NCBI GenBank assembly: GCA_029204225.1
Contig: CM055097.1
Span: 73,089,716 to 73,153,715, forward strand
DNA: 64,000 nt
Origin: Diphasiastrum complanatum
Taxonomy: Eukaryota > Streptophyta > Lycopodiopsida > Lycopodiales > Lycopodiaceae
Direction of reading: 5' to 3'
The translations under genes and the position numbers were made by a program. The notes below the pieces were generated by a model. The model was not told where the DNA came from, did not search any database, and was given only the letters and a program-made list of their open reading frames with translations. Below are positions 33,701-47,439 of this stretch, piece by piece. Each line of letters opens with the position of its first letter. Position 1 is the first letter of the stretch.

Positions 33701-34750
33701 TTTCATGATGGCATGATCATTATTCTTGTTTTGTATGTAGATGACATTATCTTGAGTGGCAATGATTTAGATGGAATTAGAGATGTAAAAATTGCTTTAG
33801 CAAAAGAGTTTAAGATGGTAGATCTCGGCCTATTGAGCTTCATTCTTGGAATAGAGGTTATTAGAGGATGTGATTTTAGCTTCATTTGCCAATCTAAATA
33901 TGCTACATCCATCCTAGATAGATTTGGAATGAAGAATTGTAAAGGCATTGAGACACCAACGGAGCAACATGTAAAAGCGTCTATTGGTTGTGATGAAGCA
34001 TCCTTTGAGGACATCACATTATATAGAAGGCTTATTGGCTCCTTGATCTATTGAACTATAACTAGACCTGATCTTAGTTATAGTGCTGGAAAGTTAAGCC
34101 AATTCATGCAAAGTCCTCTAGTTTCACATTGGAAGATGGCCAAAAGAGTTCTTAGATACATTTCATTCCCTAAGAATTTTGGTATTTTGTATAGAGGAAC
34201 TAATCTTGGCTTAAGAGCCTATAGTGACTTGGAATTTGCAGGTGACAAAGTGGATAGAAGATCAGCAAGTGCCTTTGCCACCTTTCTATGTGATGGAGTA
34301 GTATCATGGCTTTCCAAAAAGCAAGATACCATCTCCCTATCTTCCACAGAATCTGAATACAAGGCCTTGACATCAACATGCAAGGAGGTCTTGTGGCTCA
34401 AAAGGCTATTGGTGGAGCTTCATGTCATGGAGGAGGAGATCCCTATCATCTATTGTGACAACCAATCAGTCCAATCACTTGCAACTAATCCTACATTCCA
34501 TGCAAGGAGCAAACACATCGAAATTGCTCATCATTTCGTGAGGGAAAAAGTGCAAAAGAAAGAGATCAAGCTCCAACACGTGCCATCATCAAGTTGCTTG
34601 GCTGATTTGTTTACTAAACCTTTACCTAAAGATTCATTTGTCAAGCTTAGATGTTCAATTGGAGTTATTGATAAAAGCATTGTGATCTCCAAGGCTAGAT
34701 TTGAGGAGGAGTGTGAAAATTTGCCTACATTGGCAAATCTAGCCATGTAG
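30743..34750 (+). pseudogene. RLC-G gag-pol polyprotein, two in-frame stops only
   Basis: A single frame of 1336 codons starts at M-G-S-V-G-A-Y. It has gag (UBN2 block L-N-S-T-N-Y-A-I-W-K), a complete zinc knuckle C-F-F-C-x4-H-x4-C (about 31477), and protease W-W-I-D-S-G-A-S-S-H-M (about 31650). Integrase has W-H-K-R-L-G-H, D in H-S-D-V, D in R-S-D-N-G-G-E and E in S-E-R-R-N-R. RT has Y-V-D-D at 33734-33745, and RNase H has the T-E-S-E-Y block. The breaks are TAG at 31178-31180 in gag and TGA at 34052-34054 after S-L-I-Y. There is no frameshift. The last 13 codons lie inside the 3' LTR. Confidence 0.95.
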
Positions 34751-35401
34751 AATATTGTACATTTTGTCAATATTGTTTGTTGGTTACTTCAATGGCCAAA
34801 GTGCCACTTGTACATACACACCTAAAGTAGGTTACCACGAGTCAAGAGGAGTGGTTGTGTCTATTTGGTAGTGATTCCTACTTTGTAGGATCTAGACCAT
34901 GATTTATGATGAGATTTGTACCTACCATGCACCTACCAAGCATGACTCTTGGATCTAGGCTAGGGTTTTCACATTAGGGCAAGAAAGTGGAGTCTACTTC
35001 CTTATTACATGCTGGATTTTCACCTAACTTTGCAAAGGAAGTGTGTTTTACTATGTATTCCCATTCTCCATAGTGAGAAGATAGAAACTTTTTGGAGCCT
35101 CAAGGAGAAACTCGAGTTTCCTCTCATTGTATGGTGATTACTCTATTTTTCCAATGAAACCCAGCTTTGGCACTTTGTAAACACTGTCTACAGGCCGTAC
35201 TACAGCCTTATTTCCACACGTGTGGATTTGGATTATACTAATTGATCAATGCTTTGATTGTCTCTACTTGTTTTCTATCAAGCTGCTAAACTAGATCTTG
35301 TTTTCTGATGACTAGTTTCTGATAGATTGTTTAACAAGCATACAATCGCCTTGTGGATTATTCAAAGATCCATTTATGGTCCTTAGTACTGTATTTTCAC
35401 A
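34712..35401 (+). repeat. 3' LTR of RLC-G (690 bp)
   Basis: Starts TGTGAAAATTTGCC after the purine tract and ends TTTTCACA. It contains CACACGTGTG at 35215-35224. It is followed directly by RLC-C gag sequence (ATTCTTAATGG), the probable insertion target. Confidence 0.95.
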
Positions 35402-35530
35402 ATTCTTAATGGATTGTTGGATGCTCATGCTAACATTGTTCAAAGTATTGCTATTCAAAAGACTTTGCCAAGTTTGATGGATCTTCAAGAGATCTTGTCA
35501 ATGAAATATAGGTTTCGTGTTGGTGTATGA
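35402..35530 (+). mobile_element. RLC-C gag fragment
   Basis: It matches 50670-50795 (gag of RLC-C), including L-L-D-A-H-A-N-I-V-Q-S. It is the right flank of RLC-G, so RLC-G probably jumped into an RLC-C copy whose left half is gone. Confidence 0.8.
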
Positions 35531-37290
<1,760 letters not shown>

Positions 37291-37329
37291 AGTTCTAAAA
37301 CATGGGCATTAGGGGCCCAAAAAGACAAA

Positions 37330-37590
37330 GCCCCATTTCTTGAAATTCAAAAGAATGGCATGATGCTATGATCCTAGAATACAATGCATTGATTGAAAAT
37401 CTTACATGGATCTTGGTAAATCTTCCATCTAACAAGAAGGCAAGCATAAAGAGTCACTTACGTCAATGATACCAGTTGGAAAAAGTCATTGAGAGAGAGA
37501 TCACATTGGAGCATATTGGAACATCTTCATGTATTGCCGATCTTCTCACCAAACCATTGATCAAGAATGCTTTCTTTGAATCACATTAAG
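37330..37590 (+). mobile_element. Copia deletion derivative: RT start fused to RNase H end
   Basis: The plus strand reads E-Y-N-A-L-I-E-N-L-T-W (RT N-terminus) and, after only about 20 codons, I-T-L-E-H-I-G-T-S-S-C-I-A-D-L-L-T-K-P-L (the RNase H tail). Nearly all of RT and RNase H, roughly 1.1-1.3 kb, is missing. Confidence 0.75.
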
Positions 37591-37886
37591 AGGTATCATT
37601 GTGATCCATTTATTTCTCTTGGAACTCGACCTATTGTATTATCAATCCATTGACCTCAATGTGAATCTAAGTCTTTTGATAAACTTTTGTGTATATTTAG
37701 CTTTGAGTTCATTTGCTAAATGTATTGTGTGCTCTTGCCTTGAGAGTTGCAATCTAGCATTCTTGATCTAATCAAGCATTTGTTTGGTGCAATCACACAT
37801 CCTTTAGAGAGATTAATCACATGCTTTGTGGATCCTCCACACGTGTGAAATTGGCACTTAGATACACTCACGATAGCTCTGAGAGA
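37591..37886 (+). repeat. LTR-like segment after the deletion derivative
   Basis: AT-rich, containing CACACGTGTG at 37838-37847 followed by GAAATTGG as in other copia LTRs here. No TG start or primer site can be fixed, and it runs straight into RLC-E gag. Confidence 0.45.
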
Positions 37887-39750
37887 GAGAGGATCTTGCA
37901 CTATAGTCAAAGAAGCTTGAGATGCACTAAAGTCCATCTATGAAGCAAAGAATACTTCTAGAATACTCACTCTTAGAAATCAAATTTTCCAAAGTTTCCA
38001 AAGAAGTGAAGAGAGTGCATTTAACTATGTTCTGAGAGTTAAAGATTTACATAGAGAGCTTTCCTGTGTTGGTGCTACTATTATCCAAGATGAGCTAGTT
38101 CAAGTCATATTAAATGGCTTCAGAGATGACTATGATAATCTTGTTCAGTCTTTTGCTATTAAGGAGGAGTTGCCTAATCTAAAAATTCTCCAAGGAATCT
38201 TATTTCTGGAGAATCTAGACAAAGCTACAAACTCTCCAAGATGAACAAACTCGAGCATGGTAGAAGTGACAAAGCCCTCTTTGTCAAAGACAAGCATAAA
38301 GGAAGGAGTAAGAACCAGTTCTCTCAAGCATCCAACAAGGACAAAGCCAAAGATCGAGAGAAAGATGGTGAAGAAGATGATACGTCTCATCCTTCTAGCT
38401 CAAAGACCAAGAAGAAGAAAGTGAAGTGTTTCTTCTGTGGCAAGAAGGGGCACTATGCCTCTAATTTCTTTAAGAAGAAAAACCAACTCAAGCAAGCTAA
38501 TCTCTCCAAAGAGATTGAAAAATATTTTGTTGCAAGTGACGGAGAAGGATCACTTATGGTGTCCAGTTTTTCTTCATCACCTTTCAAGAAAAATGGAGTT
38601 TGGTACATAGATAGTGGAGCTTCTTCACATATGAGCTATTCAAAGGAGTCATTTGACTCAATCTTACCTTACAAAGGACTCAAGAGATCTATTTCTACTG
38701 CTAATGATCATGAGTGCCCAATAGAAGGAATTGGCAACATTCCATTGAAACTTGCTTCTTCAAAAGTTCTTGCACTTTCTAATGTTCTTTTCATTCCAAA
38801 ACTCACAAAGAGCTTAATTAGTGTGGGAAAGCTGCTTGATAATGGTTGTGATGTAAAGTTCAACTCCAATACTTGTTTTATCAAGAAAAATGAAGAGATG
38901 CTTGCTGATGGATCTAGATGTGGTGGAATTTTTAAGTTGGATTTTTATGAGAATGCAAACCTTTGTGAAGTTGCTTTGTTATCTAAGGAGGAGCTGTGGC
39001 ATAGAAGGTTGGGTCATCCTAACTTTAAATCTATGTCTTCTATGGTTAAGAACGTGAAGACTATTGGTCTTCCAAAATCTCTTTCTAAAGATTTCAAGCC
39101 TTGTGAGGCTTGTGCCATTGCAAAGTCACACAGAAAGCCATATAAAAGTCTTTTATAAAGACTACTCATCCTTTGGAGCTTATACACTTAGATGTACATT
39201 TTTCCTCTTCTGAAAGTATTGGTGGTGCAACATGTTTTGTCACCTTTATTGATGACTTTACTAGATATACTTGGATGTATCTACTTTCTTCAAAGGCTAT
39301 GGTTTTTTATCACTTCCTAATCTTCAAAGCTTATGTTGAGAAACAGTTTTCTTTCAAAATTAAAGCTTTAAGATGTGATGGAGGAGGTGAATACATCTCC
39401 AACAAGTTTCATGAATACTATGAAGGTGAAAGAATAAAGAGAGAGTTTTCTTGTGCTTATTCTCCATCTAAAAATGGAGTACCTGAGAGGAAAAACAGAT
39501 CTTTATGTGAATGTGCTAAAGCAATTCGAGTAGCAGCTTCTTGCCTATTGAATATTGGGGTGAAGCTATAAATTGTGCAAACTATTTGTGCAATAGATTA
39601 CCTCACAATGCACTCTAGAAAATCACCTTTTGAAGTCTTGTTTGAGAAGAAACCTAAGGTAGATCACCTTAGAGTTTTTGGTTGTACTTGCTTTGTTCAT
39701 GTGCCCTTGGAAGTCATAGATCAAAAGGAAGATGATACATAGAAATGAAT
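37887..39750 (+). mobile_element. Ty1/copia RLC-E2 (gag to integrase), broken
   Basis: The second copy of the family seen at 58955-61124. Gag starts in mid-domain with K-E-A-*-D (the stop replaces Trp), runs to about 38200 and shifts frame. The 305-codon frame 38241-39158 holds the zinc knuckle, protease (W-Y-I-D-S-G-A-S-S-H-M) and pre-integrase W-H-R-R-L-G-H. Integrase follows at 39173-39571 (first Asp in H-L-D-V-H, second in R-C-D-G-G-G-E, Glu in P-E-R-K-N-R) and decays to about 39750. RT is absent. Confidence 0.88.
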
Positions 39751-41177
<1,427 letters not shown>

Positions 41178-41371
41178 ATAATGAGATTGAGCATGTGATA
41201 GATCAAGGGATTTTCCTAGGTTTTGGAAAGAAGTTCATGATGCTTGTTCCATGCCAATGGCCTCTCAATGGCCATTTCTTACAAAGTGAGCAATTCAATT
41301 TTCTTTATAGGGCTATAGAAGATCTAAGTGTCTCTGATAAGGTAGTTTGAAGGGTTTGATTCCAAAGTTGG

Positions 41372-41516
41372 ATCTTCGCTTTCAACCTTTTCTCCATTTC
41401 TCTTCTAGGTTGGTACCCATAGTAGCAACTAGGTCTATTATTTCATTTCATGGGGCCATTGTAATTGCAAAAGAGGCCTTAGAAATCAAAGTAAAAGGAC
41501 ACTTGGCCTAGAGGGC
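41372..41516. repeat. Dispersed 145-bp segment X, copy 2
   Basis: Same length and near-identical to 11820-11964. It ends ...GAGGGC exactly where a D-type LTR (TGTGAGAAATTG) begins. Confidence 0.8.
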
Positions 41517-41709
41517 TGTGAGAAATTGTCAACTAGTTTGATCTAGTTCATTTGGCAATTTAGGCCAATATGCATAGAGATAAACTTTATAAAGTTACTT
41601 TTAGTTTAAGTTCATTTGAATTACCACTTTTGGAAAGTGTGGAGTTTGGGAAGATTCAAATTTGAAGATCTAGTCTATTTGTGAGTAGGATTTTAGATCT
41701 AGAAGTTTC

Positions 41710-42594
41710 CAATGTCTTCATGTTTGGTTGCTAATGTTGGAGATATTGATCCTTCATGGATTGATCATGTGGAGCAAGCTTACACGTGACTTTTCACAAA
41801 GATTCACATCTTTGTTGGCATATGGAGATGACAAGAGGGTAATCTACATGGTCAATGATGGCAAGTGTGCAATCAAAGGGATTGGCACAATTCGTATTTT
41901 TCTCTCTACAAATAGGAATGTTCATTTGAAGGATGTTTTGTTCATACCTTCCATTACTAAGAGCTTACTTAGTTTTAGCCAAATGATAAACAAGGGTCTT
42001 AAGGTTGATTTTCATGGTGATACATGCTTGATCAAGAAAAAAGATATTGTGATTGCAATAGGTAAAAGACAAGGGAAGTTATTCAAACTAGATGCTTGTG
42101 TTATTGCTTACCAAGTTGGATGTGTGGCAAGAGAGCAAATGTCAATTCAAGAAATTTGGCACAAGAGGATGGGGCATCTCAACTTCAAGTCCTTGGATGT
42201 AATGGCAAAAAAGCAAGTTGTGATTGGTCTTCCAAAGTCCTCAACTAGCATCAATCATGTTTGTGAACCATGTGCTTTGTCAAAGTCACACAGATTGTCT
42301 TATACTAGATCTACATCTAGATCTACTATGCCTTTCAAGTTGTACATTTGGGTATTTATGGTGTTACTACTATTAGAAATGGAGGAGCTAAGATGTATGT
42401 AACCTTTATTGATGATTTTAGTAGATTTTGTTGGGTATATTTACTAAGGAGCAAGGATGAAGTGTATGATGTCTTTGTCAAATTCAAGATTGCAAGGGAG
42501 GTCCAATTCTCTGCAATGATCAAATGCTTGAGGAGTGACAATGGTGGTGAGTATATCTCTACCAAGTTTAAGGCTTTTTGGGATGAGCATGGAA
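41710..42594 (+). pseudogene. RLC-C protease to integrase fragment inside the D-type LTR
   Basis: It begins like 51065 (AATGTCTTCATG), with the D-S-G-A site decayed to D-H-V-E. Pre-integrase W-H-K-R-M-G-H (about 42160) and C-E-P-C follow. The integrase core has F-I-D-D-F-S-R-F-C-W and R-S-D-N-G-G-E (about 42535). The first catalytic Asp region is frameshifted near 42345. It ends at D-E-H-G, where RLC-G sequence takes over. Confidence 0.85.
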
Positions 42595-42749
42595 TCCACC
42601 TCAAGATGCAAGAACTCCAAGAACTCCAAGAAGATCTACAAGGGCAAGGTCCGAGCCATTGAGGCTCACCTATGATGGTCAAGGTGATCAAAGGGAAGGC
42701 TCATCATCTTTCACATCTTACACCTTTCTTACTTCAATGTTAGATGAGC
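42595..42749 (+). repeat. 155-bp block copied from RLC-G pol
   Basis: Collinear with 33001-33155 without indels and with two mismatches by eye. It covers the linker before RT (P-P-Q-D-A-R-T-P-R-T-P-R-R). Both edges abut unrelated families. Confidence 0.92.
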
Positions 42750-43180
42750 AAAATAGTAGGGTTTACATTTTGGTGGGAAATCCAAGTGGCCAAATAGGGT
42801 TTGGACCTATTATGAAATGATGTAACTCATGGAGAGACATATCTTCTCTCTTCTCTATCTCATTTCATGCTTATACATGGTTCTCTTGGGTTCTACTATC
42901 CATTGGTGCACGATACTTGTGATTGCATGCAATTCTATTTGTAGAATGATCTATATTTGTTATTTTTGGATCCACATGTGTGAAATACAGTAGCTTGCTG
43001 GTTTTGTATGGACAAGTACTTTATCTTTTGATTCATGTTTGATCAAGCTCTATTAGACTTTGCATCTCCTTTTATGTGTAGATGCTGATTTTTTAAATTT
43101 GGTGAGATTGGTAGAGTAGCTTCTTTTGTAACCCAAGGTCTTATATGCATTGGATCATCATTGATCTGAAATCCTCCACA

Positions 43181-43192
43181 TGGTATCAGAGC
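43181..43192 (+). other. Primer-binding site of the D-type LTR
   Basis: TGGTATCAGAGC directly after the LTR end CCACA. Only about 50 bp of leader (to 43243) survive before RLC-H's LTR sequence resumes. Confidence 0.92.
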
Positions 43193-43243
43193 TTGTAATT
43201 CAGGTTATGAAGGAGGAAATCATATCTATCAATGATTTGGTGA

Positions 43244-43289
43244 AGGACTCACAGTACAGTAACACAATGATTCTACTTTAATTCTAACT
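43244..43289 (-). repeat. 3' LTR of RLC-H, inner 46 bp
   Basis: It matches 48991-49036 except for one base. The polypurine tract of RLC-H follows on the right. It is the other half of the LTR that begins at 29266. Confidence 0.88.
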
Positions 43290-43342
43290 CTCTCCGTTAA
43301 AGTAGAGTCTACTTTTTATATAGTCATATAATAGCTTTAAAG

Positions 43343-44832
43343 TCAACAAACTTTAGGTACAGAAAGCTTTGATCTAAACTTATCAAACTTTTCTCCAGTA
43401 AGTGGCTTAGTGAAAATATCAGCTAGTTGTTCTTCTGTGCTACAATGAACAACATGAATTTCACTACTCAGCAGCCTCTCACATATAAAGTGATACTGAA
43501 TCTCAATGTGTTTAGTTCTTGCATGGAACACTGGACTCTTTGCTAGCTGAATGCCACTTCTGACTGTCGCTATGTAAAGTCGTGGGATTTTTCTACTTCA
43601 TGCCAATTTCTTCCAAGATTTGTCTCAACCATATAGCTTCCTGTGGTGCACTACACATTGTCTTATACTCTGCTTCTGTGGTGGAAAGAGCAATTGTACT
43701 TTGCTTCTTACTAGACCAAGAAAAGCAACTACCACAAAACTGGAATACATACCCTGTGATGGATCTACAATCATCATAGTCACCTCCCCAGTCCGCATCC
43801 ACATAGCCACACAACTCAGGTAAACCATCATTCTTCTTGTAAATCAAGCCATACTCTGAAGTGCCTTTCACATAACGCAAAATGCGTTTAGCTGTCTTCC
43901 AATGCGTTTCCGTAGGTGCTGCCATAAACTGACTTACAATGCCAACAACATAGCATATATCTGGTCTAGTCGTGGTAAGGTAAATCAGGCTCCCTACTAA
44001 CTGTCTATACAGTGTAGCATCAAATGACTGTGACTCATCAAGCTTAGAAAGCTTTTTACCTGGTTCAATAGGAGTGTTTACTGGTTTGCAATCCTGCAAC
44101 CCAAACCTGTGCAGCAACTCTTTGACATACTTCACCTATGTTAAACCCACTTCATGTCCTTTTTGCCACACTTCTACTCCAAGGCAGTAATGCATCAGAC
44201 TGAGATCTGTCATCTCAAATTGTTCCATGAGGTCTTTCTTGATCATGTCTATCATCTCTTGATTATTTCTCGTAATAATCAAGTCATCAACATAAAGAGC
44301 AATCAAAGCAACCATGCCATCAAAGCATAAGACATATAGATTTGGATCAGAATGTGTTCTCACCATCCCCTTTGAACGAAAGTAGGCATCAATCTTGCTA
44401 TACCACGCATGTGGTGCTTGTTTAAGACCATAAAGTGCTTTCTTCAAGCGACATACTTTATTTTCCTGTCCCTTCGCTACAAAGCCTTCAGGTTGATCCA
44501 TGAACAATTCTTCTTCTAACTCACCATTTAGAAAAGCAAATTTTCACAACCATCTGATGCAAAGGCCAACCAAAATGTGAAGCTAAAGCAACAAGTAGAC
44601 GTAGAGTATTCCACTTACAAACCGGCGCAAAGGTCTCCTCATAGTCGATGCCTTTACTTTGTGCATACCCTTTGATCACCAATCTTGCCTTGTGCTTTGC
44701 TATACTTCCATCTGCATGGTACTTAGTCCTATATACCCATTTGCAACCAATGGGTTTCTTGCCAACTGGTGGTTCTACTAAGTCCCATGTGCTATGCTTA
44801 GCAATTGATTCCATCTCCTCTCCCATGGCCAT
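43343..44832 (-). pseudogene. RLC-H reverse transcriptase and RNase H
   Basis: The RT frame from 44832 has H-K-A-R-L-V and F-A-P-V-C-K-W, then a short frameshift near 44515. The frame 44507-44136 holds Q-P-E-G-F, Y-G-L-K-Q-A-P and an intact Y-V-D-D box (44294-44283). An in-frame TAG at 44138-44136 stands where Gln is expected before V-K-Y-V-K-E-L-L. RNase H has D in Y-V-D-A-D-W and E in T-E-A-E-Y. After one more stop it ends with R-T-K-H-I-E-I-Q-Y-H and D-I-F-T-K-P-L. Few lesions, but not functional. Confidence 0.9.
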
Positions 44833-44955
44833 GACCCAAATGTCATCATCCTTCGCTTCACCATAAGTCGAAGGTTCTTTTCTTTGAATAATGCTAGATA
44901 GGAGAGCATAATTTGCTTCATACCTTTTAGGTTGAGTCTTCTCTCTTGTTGATCT

Positions 44956-46182
44956 TCATAGCTCTCTCTGGTTAGATGATCCTGGAAAGTCATCCACGTC
45001 GCGGCTCTCCAACAATTTCTCAAACCACTTAGGGAGCTTCTTGTCAGGTGATCGGCTTCCTAGTGAAAATGTATTCCACGGTACATCCTTCTCCTTGTGT
45101 TTGTCACCTACAACTTCAATTCTTCTTGCACCAAAAGATTTATCCCTACCTCTCCAACCTGTCTCTTGAGGTTGAGTAGTAGTATCTTGAGATGTATCCT
45201 CATGTTCATCACTCGGAAGGTTAATGAATGGATCATCATCAGGTGGTAGCCTCACTATACCATCTATCCCACTGGATGTGTCTATCTTCTCAGCATACTC
45301 GTCTTCATACATCTTGGATTCATCAAAGATAACATCACGGTTTATATGGATCTTGTTTTCCACTGGATCAAAACATCTATAGCCCTTCACACTATTATCA
45401 CATCCTAGGAATATGCACTTGATAGCTTTTATATCAAGTTTATGTCTCTCTTCCTTAGGAATGTGTACAAAGGCCTTACATTTAAAGATTCGCAAGTGGT
45501 TCAACTTTGGCTTCTTCTTCGTGAATGCTTCCTCAGGTGTTATCTTTGGTATGTCAATGGTAGGACTTCTATTTTGAAAATAGACTGCCGTGCTACATGC
45601 TTCTGATCAAAAATCTTTTGGTAGTTTCATCTCAGCTAGCATAGATCTGGCACTTTCCACAATCGTACGATTCTTGCGCTCAGCTACACCATTGAGAGCA
45701 GGAGTATGAGCTTGCGTAAATTGTCTTTTAATCCCACATTGATCACAAAGATCATTGAAGCTTTGATCTTCCTACCTGTCTGATTTTCGACCAATGCTTT
45801 GAAGCTCTTGAGTTTATCAAATGCATCTGATTTCTTTTTTAAAAAGTAATTCCACGTCTTACGTGACATATCATCAATAAAGGTCATGAAATAGAAGGCT
45901 TTACCTAAGGACATGCTCCTCATAGGCCCGCATAAATCTGTGTGGATTAAATCCAGGATGTTCTTTGCTCTTGCAACACCTCCTTTATTGAATTTCTCTC
46001 AATGCTGCTTCCCATATACACAAGATTCGCACATCGATTTCAAGTGATCTTCTATGGTAGGCAATCATGTTACCATCTCCAATTTTCTCATCAAACTGAG
46101 ACTTCCCAAGTTCAAGTGTCCAAGCCTCTTATGCCATGACTCAGTTTGCTATGGAATGGACGATACAAGTCCATGTTGCCCC
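44956..46182 (-). pseudogene. RLC-H integrase, decayed
   Basis: Core pieces read F-I-D-D-M-S-R-K-T-W (45923-45684 frame) and a catalytic Glu region E-R-K-N-R equivalent near 45670. The C-terminal domain 45504-44956 is open (N-H-L-R-I-F-K-C-K-A-F; I-F-L-G-C-D). The stretch around the second catalytic Asp is frameshifted and I cannot see R-S-D-N-G-G-E intact. Confidence 0.8.
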
Positions 46183-47439
46183 TTAATTGTAGCATTCAAC
46201 TTGTACAATTTTGGGCTCTCTTACTCCATCCGCAATAACTTTGAACTTTTGGTTCACATCCTTCACAAAGCAATGATCATGGGCAAATTCTACTTTCAAC
46301 TTTAGATCAGTAATGACTCCAACAGAAAGTAGATTTTTCTTCAAACATGGTATGTAAAGTACCTCCCTTATCATCCTGCTTTTGCCATCAGGTAGTTGGA
46401 TTGAAACGGTGCCTATCCCCTTGATCTTGCACACCTCACCATTTGCTTGTAAAATAGATGTTCCATTATCCAACACTTTCAAGCTACTGAACCGATTCTT
46501 GTTACCTGTCATGCGTCTTGTGGCTCCCGAGTCAATATACCATGCTTGATCATCTTGATTAGATGACAATGCAGATATGAAGATACTAGAGTCTTCAATC
46601 TCACCCTCATCAACAAGGTTACATGCTTGTTTTGGTTTCCCCTTGCCTTGTTCCGCCAGGAATTTGCAACATTCACTCTTCCAATGGCCCTTTTTACCAC
46701 AATGGAAGCACTTGCCTTTCTTCTTAGTTTTACTGGAAGATCCCTCGTCCTCCTGAGACTTGGCAAATTGCTGTTTAGACTTCTTCTTGCCCTTGCCCTT
46801 GCCTTGTTTTTGGCGTGTCGCAAGTGCCTGATTGTCAGTATTTTGACGTCTAGCTTTCACCATTTCGCGACGTTGCTCTTCCTGCATCAAGATTCATGTG
46901 AGCTCGTCAAAGGTTGGCAATCTTTCTCTTGATGCTATTCCGCTCACAAACATCTGATAGGGTTCTGCAATGCCACACGATGCATTGTGGACCAGCTTCA
47001 CATCACGTATGCGCTCACCAATAGAATGCAGTTCATCTCTCATTGTCTTGATTCTGGTCATGTACGTCTGAATGTGCTCTCCTTGTTCCATGTAGGCACT
47101 ATTCAACTTTGACTTCAGCAACATGATTCTTGATGGATTTGACGTCTCGAACTGCTCCTTTCGCACATCCCATGCCTGTCTGGGTGTAACAGCATCACAA
47201 ATGTGGGTAATGATGTGATCCTTCACTGACAAGTTAATGAAGGTCAAAGCCTTCCTCATCTTTTTGTCGAACACTTTGATATTCACTTCATTTGGTGGCC
47301 TTCTCTCATCACCTACGACGACTTCCCACACGTCTTTCTCCATCGGTATGTTTTTCATTTTGAATTTCCACACTGCATAGCTAAAAATCTCGTCTAATTT
47401 GCTACTTTCACTCAAAATGGACTCTCCCATGTTTGTCAT
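46183..47439 (-). pseudogene. RLC-H gag and protease
   Basis: One frame from M-T-N-M-G-E-S (47439) to 46183 with a single TGA at 46896-46894. I prefer this Met to the one at 47505 because the related element F starts M-A-T-L-S-E-S at the same point of the alignment. Gag carries W-K-F-K-M-K and R-Q-A-W-D blocks. The zinc knuckle C-F-H-C-x4-H-x4-C is complete and the protease reads W-Y-I-D-S-G-A-T-R-R-M. A stop after the protease replaces the link to integrase. Confidence 0.88.

Larger units (their letters stand above)
29492..35401 (+). mobile_element. Ty1/copia element RLC-G, nearly complete and young
   Basis: The 5' LTR remnant is 29493-30107, lacking the first 76 bp. The primer site is 30108-30119, one long gag-pol frame is 30743-34750 with two in-frame stops, the polypurine tract TTGAGGAGGAG ends at 34711, and the 3' LTR is 34712-35401. 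Over the shared 615 bp I count about six substitutions and one single-base indel, so it inserted recently compared with its neighbours. Because the left end is truncated, no target duplication can be seen. Confidence 0.95.
41517..43180 (+). mobile_element. D-type LTR carrying an internal patchwork of other copia pol sequences
   Basis: 41517-41709 matches the first part of the RLC-D1 LTR and 42750-43180 its second part, ending ATCCTCCACA. Between them sit RLC-C protease/integrase sequence (41710-42594) and a 155-bp block of RLC-G pol (42595-42749). A primer site follows at 43181. No known LTR carries pol segments, so this is a rearranged or chimeric structure. Confidence 0.8.
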
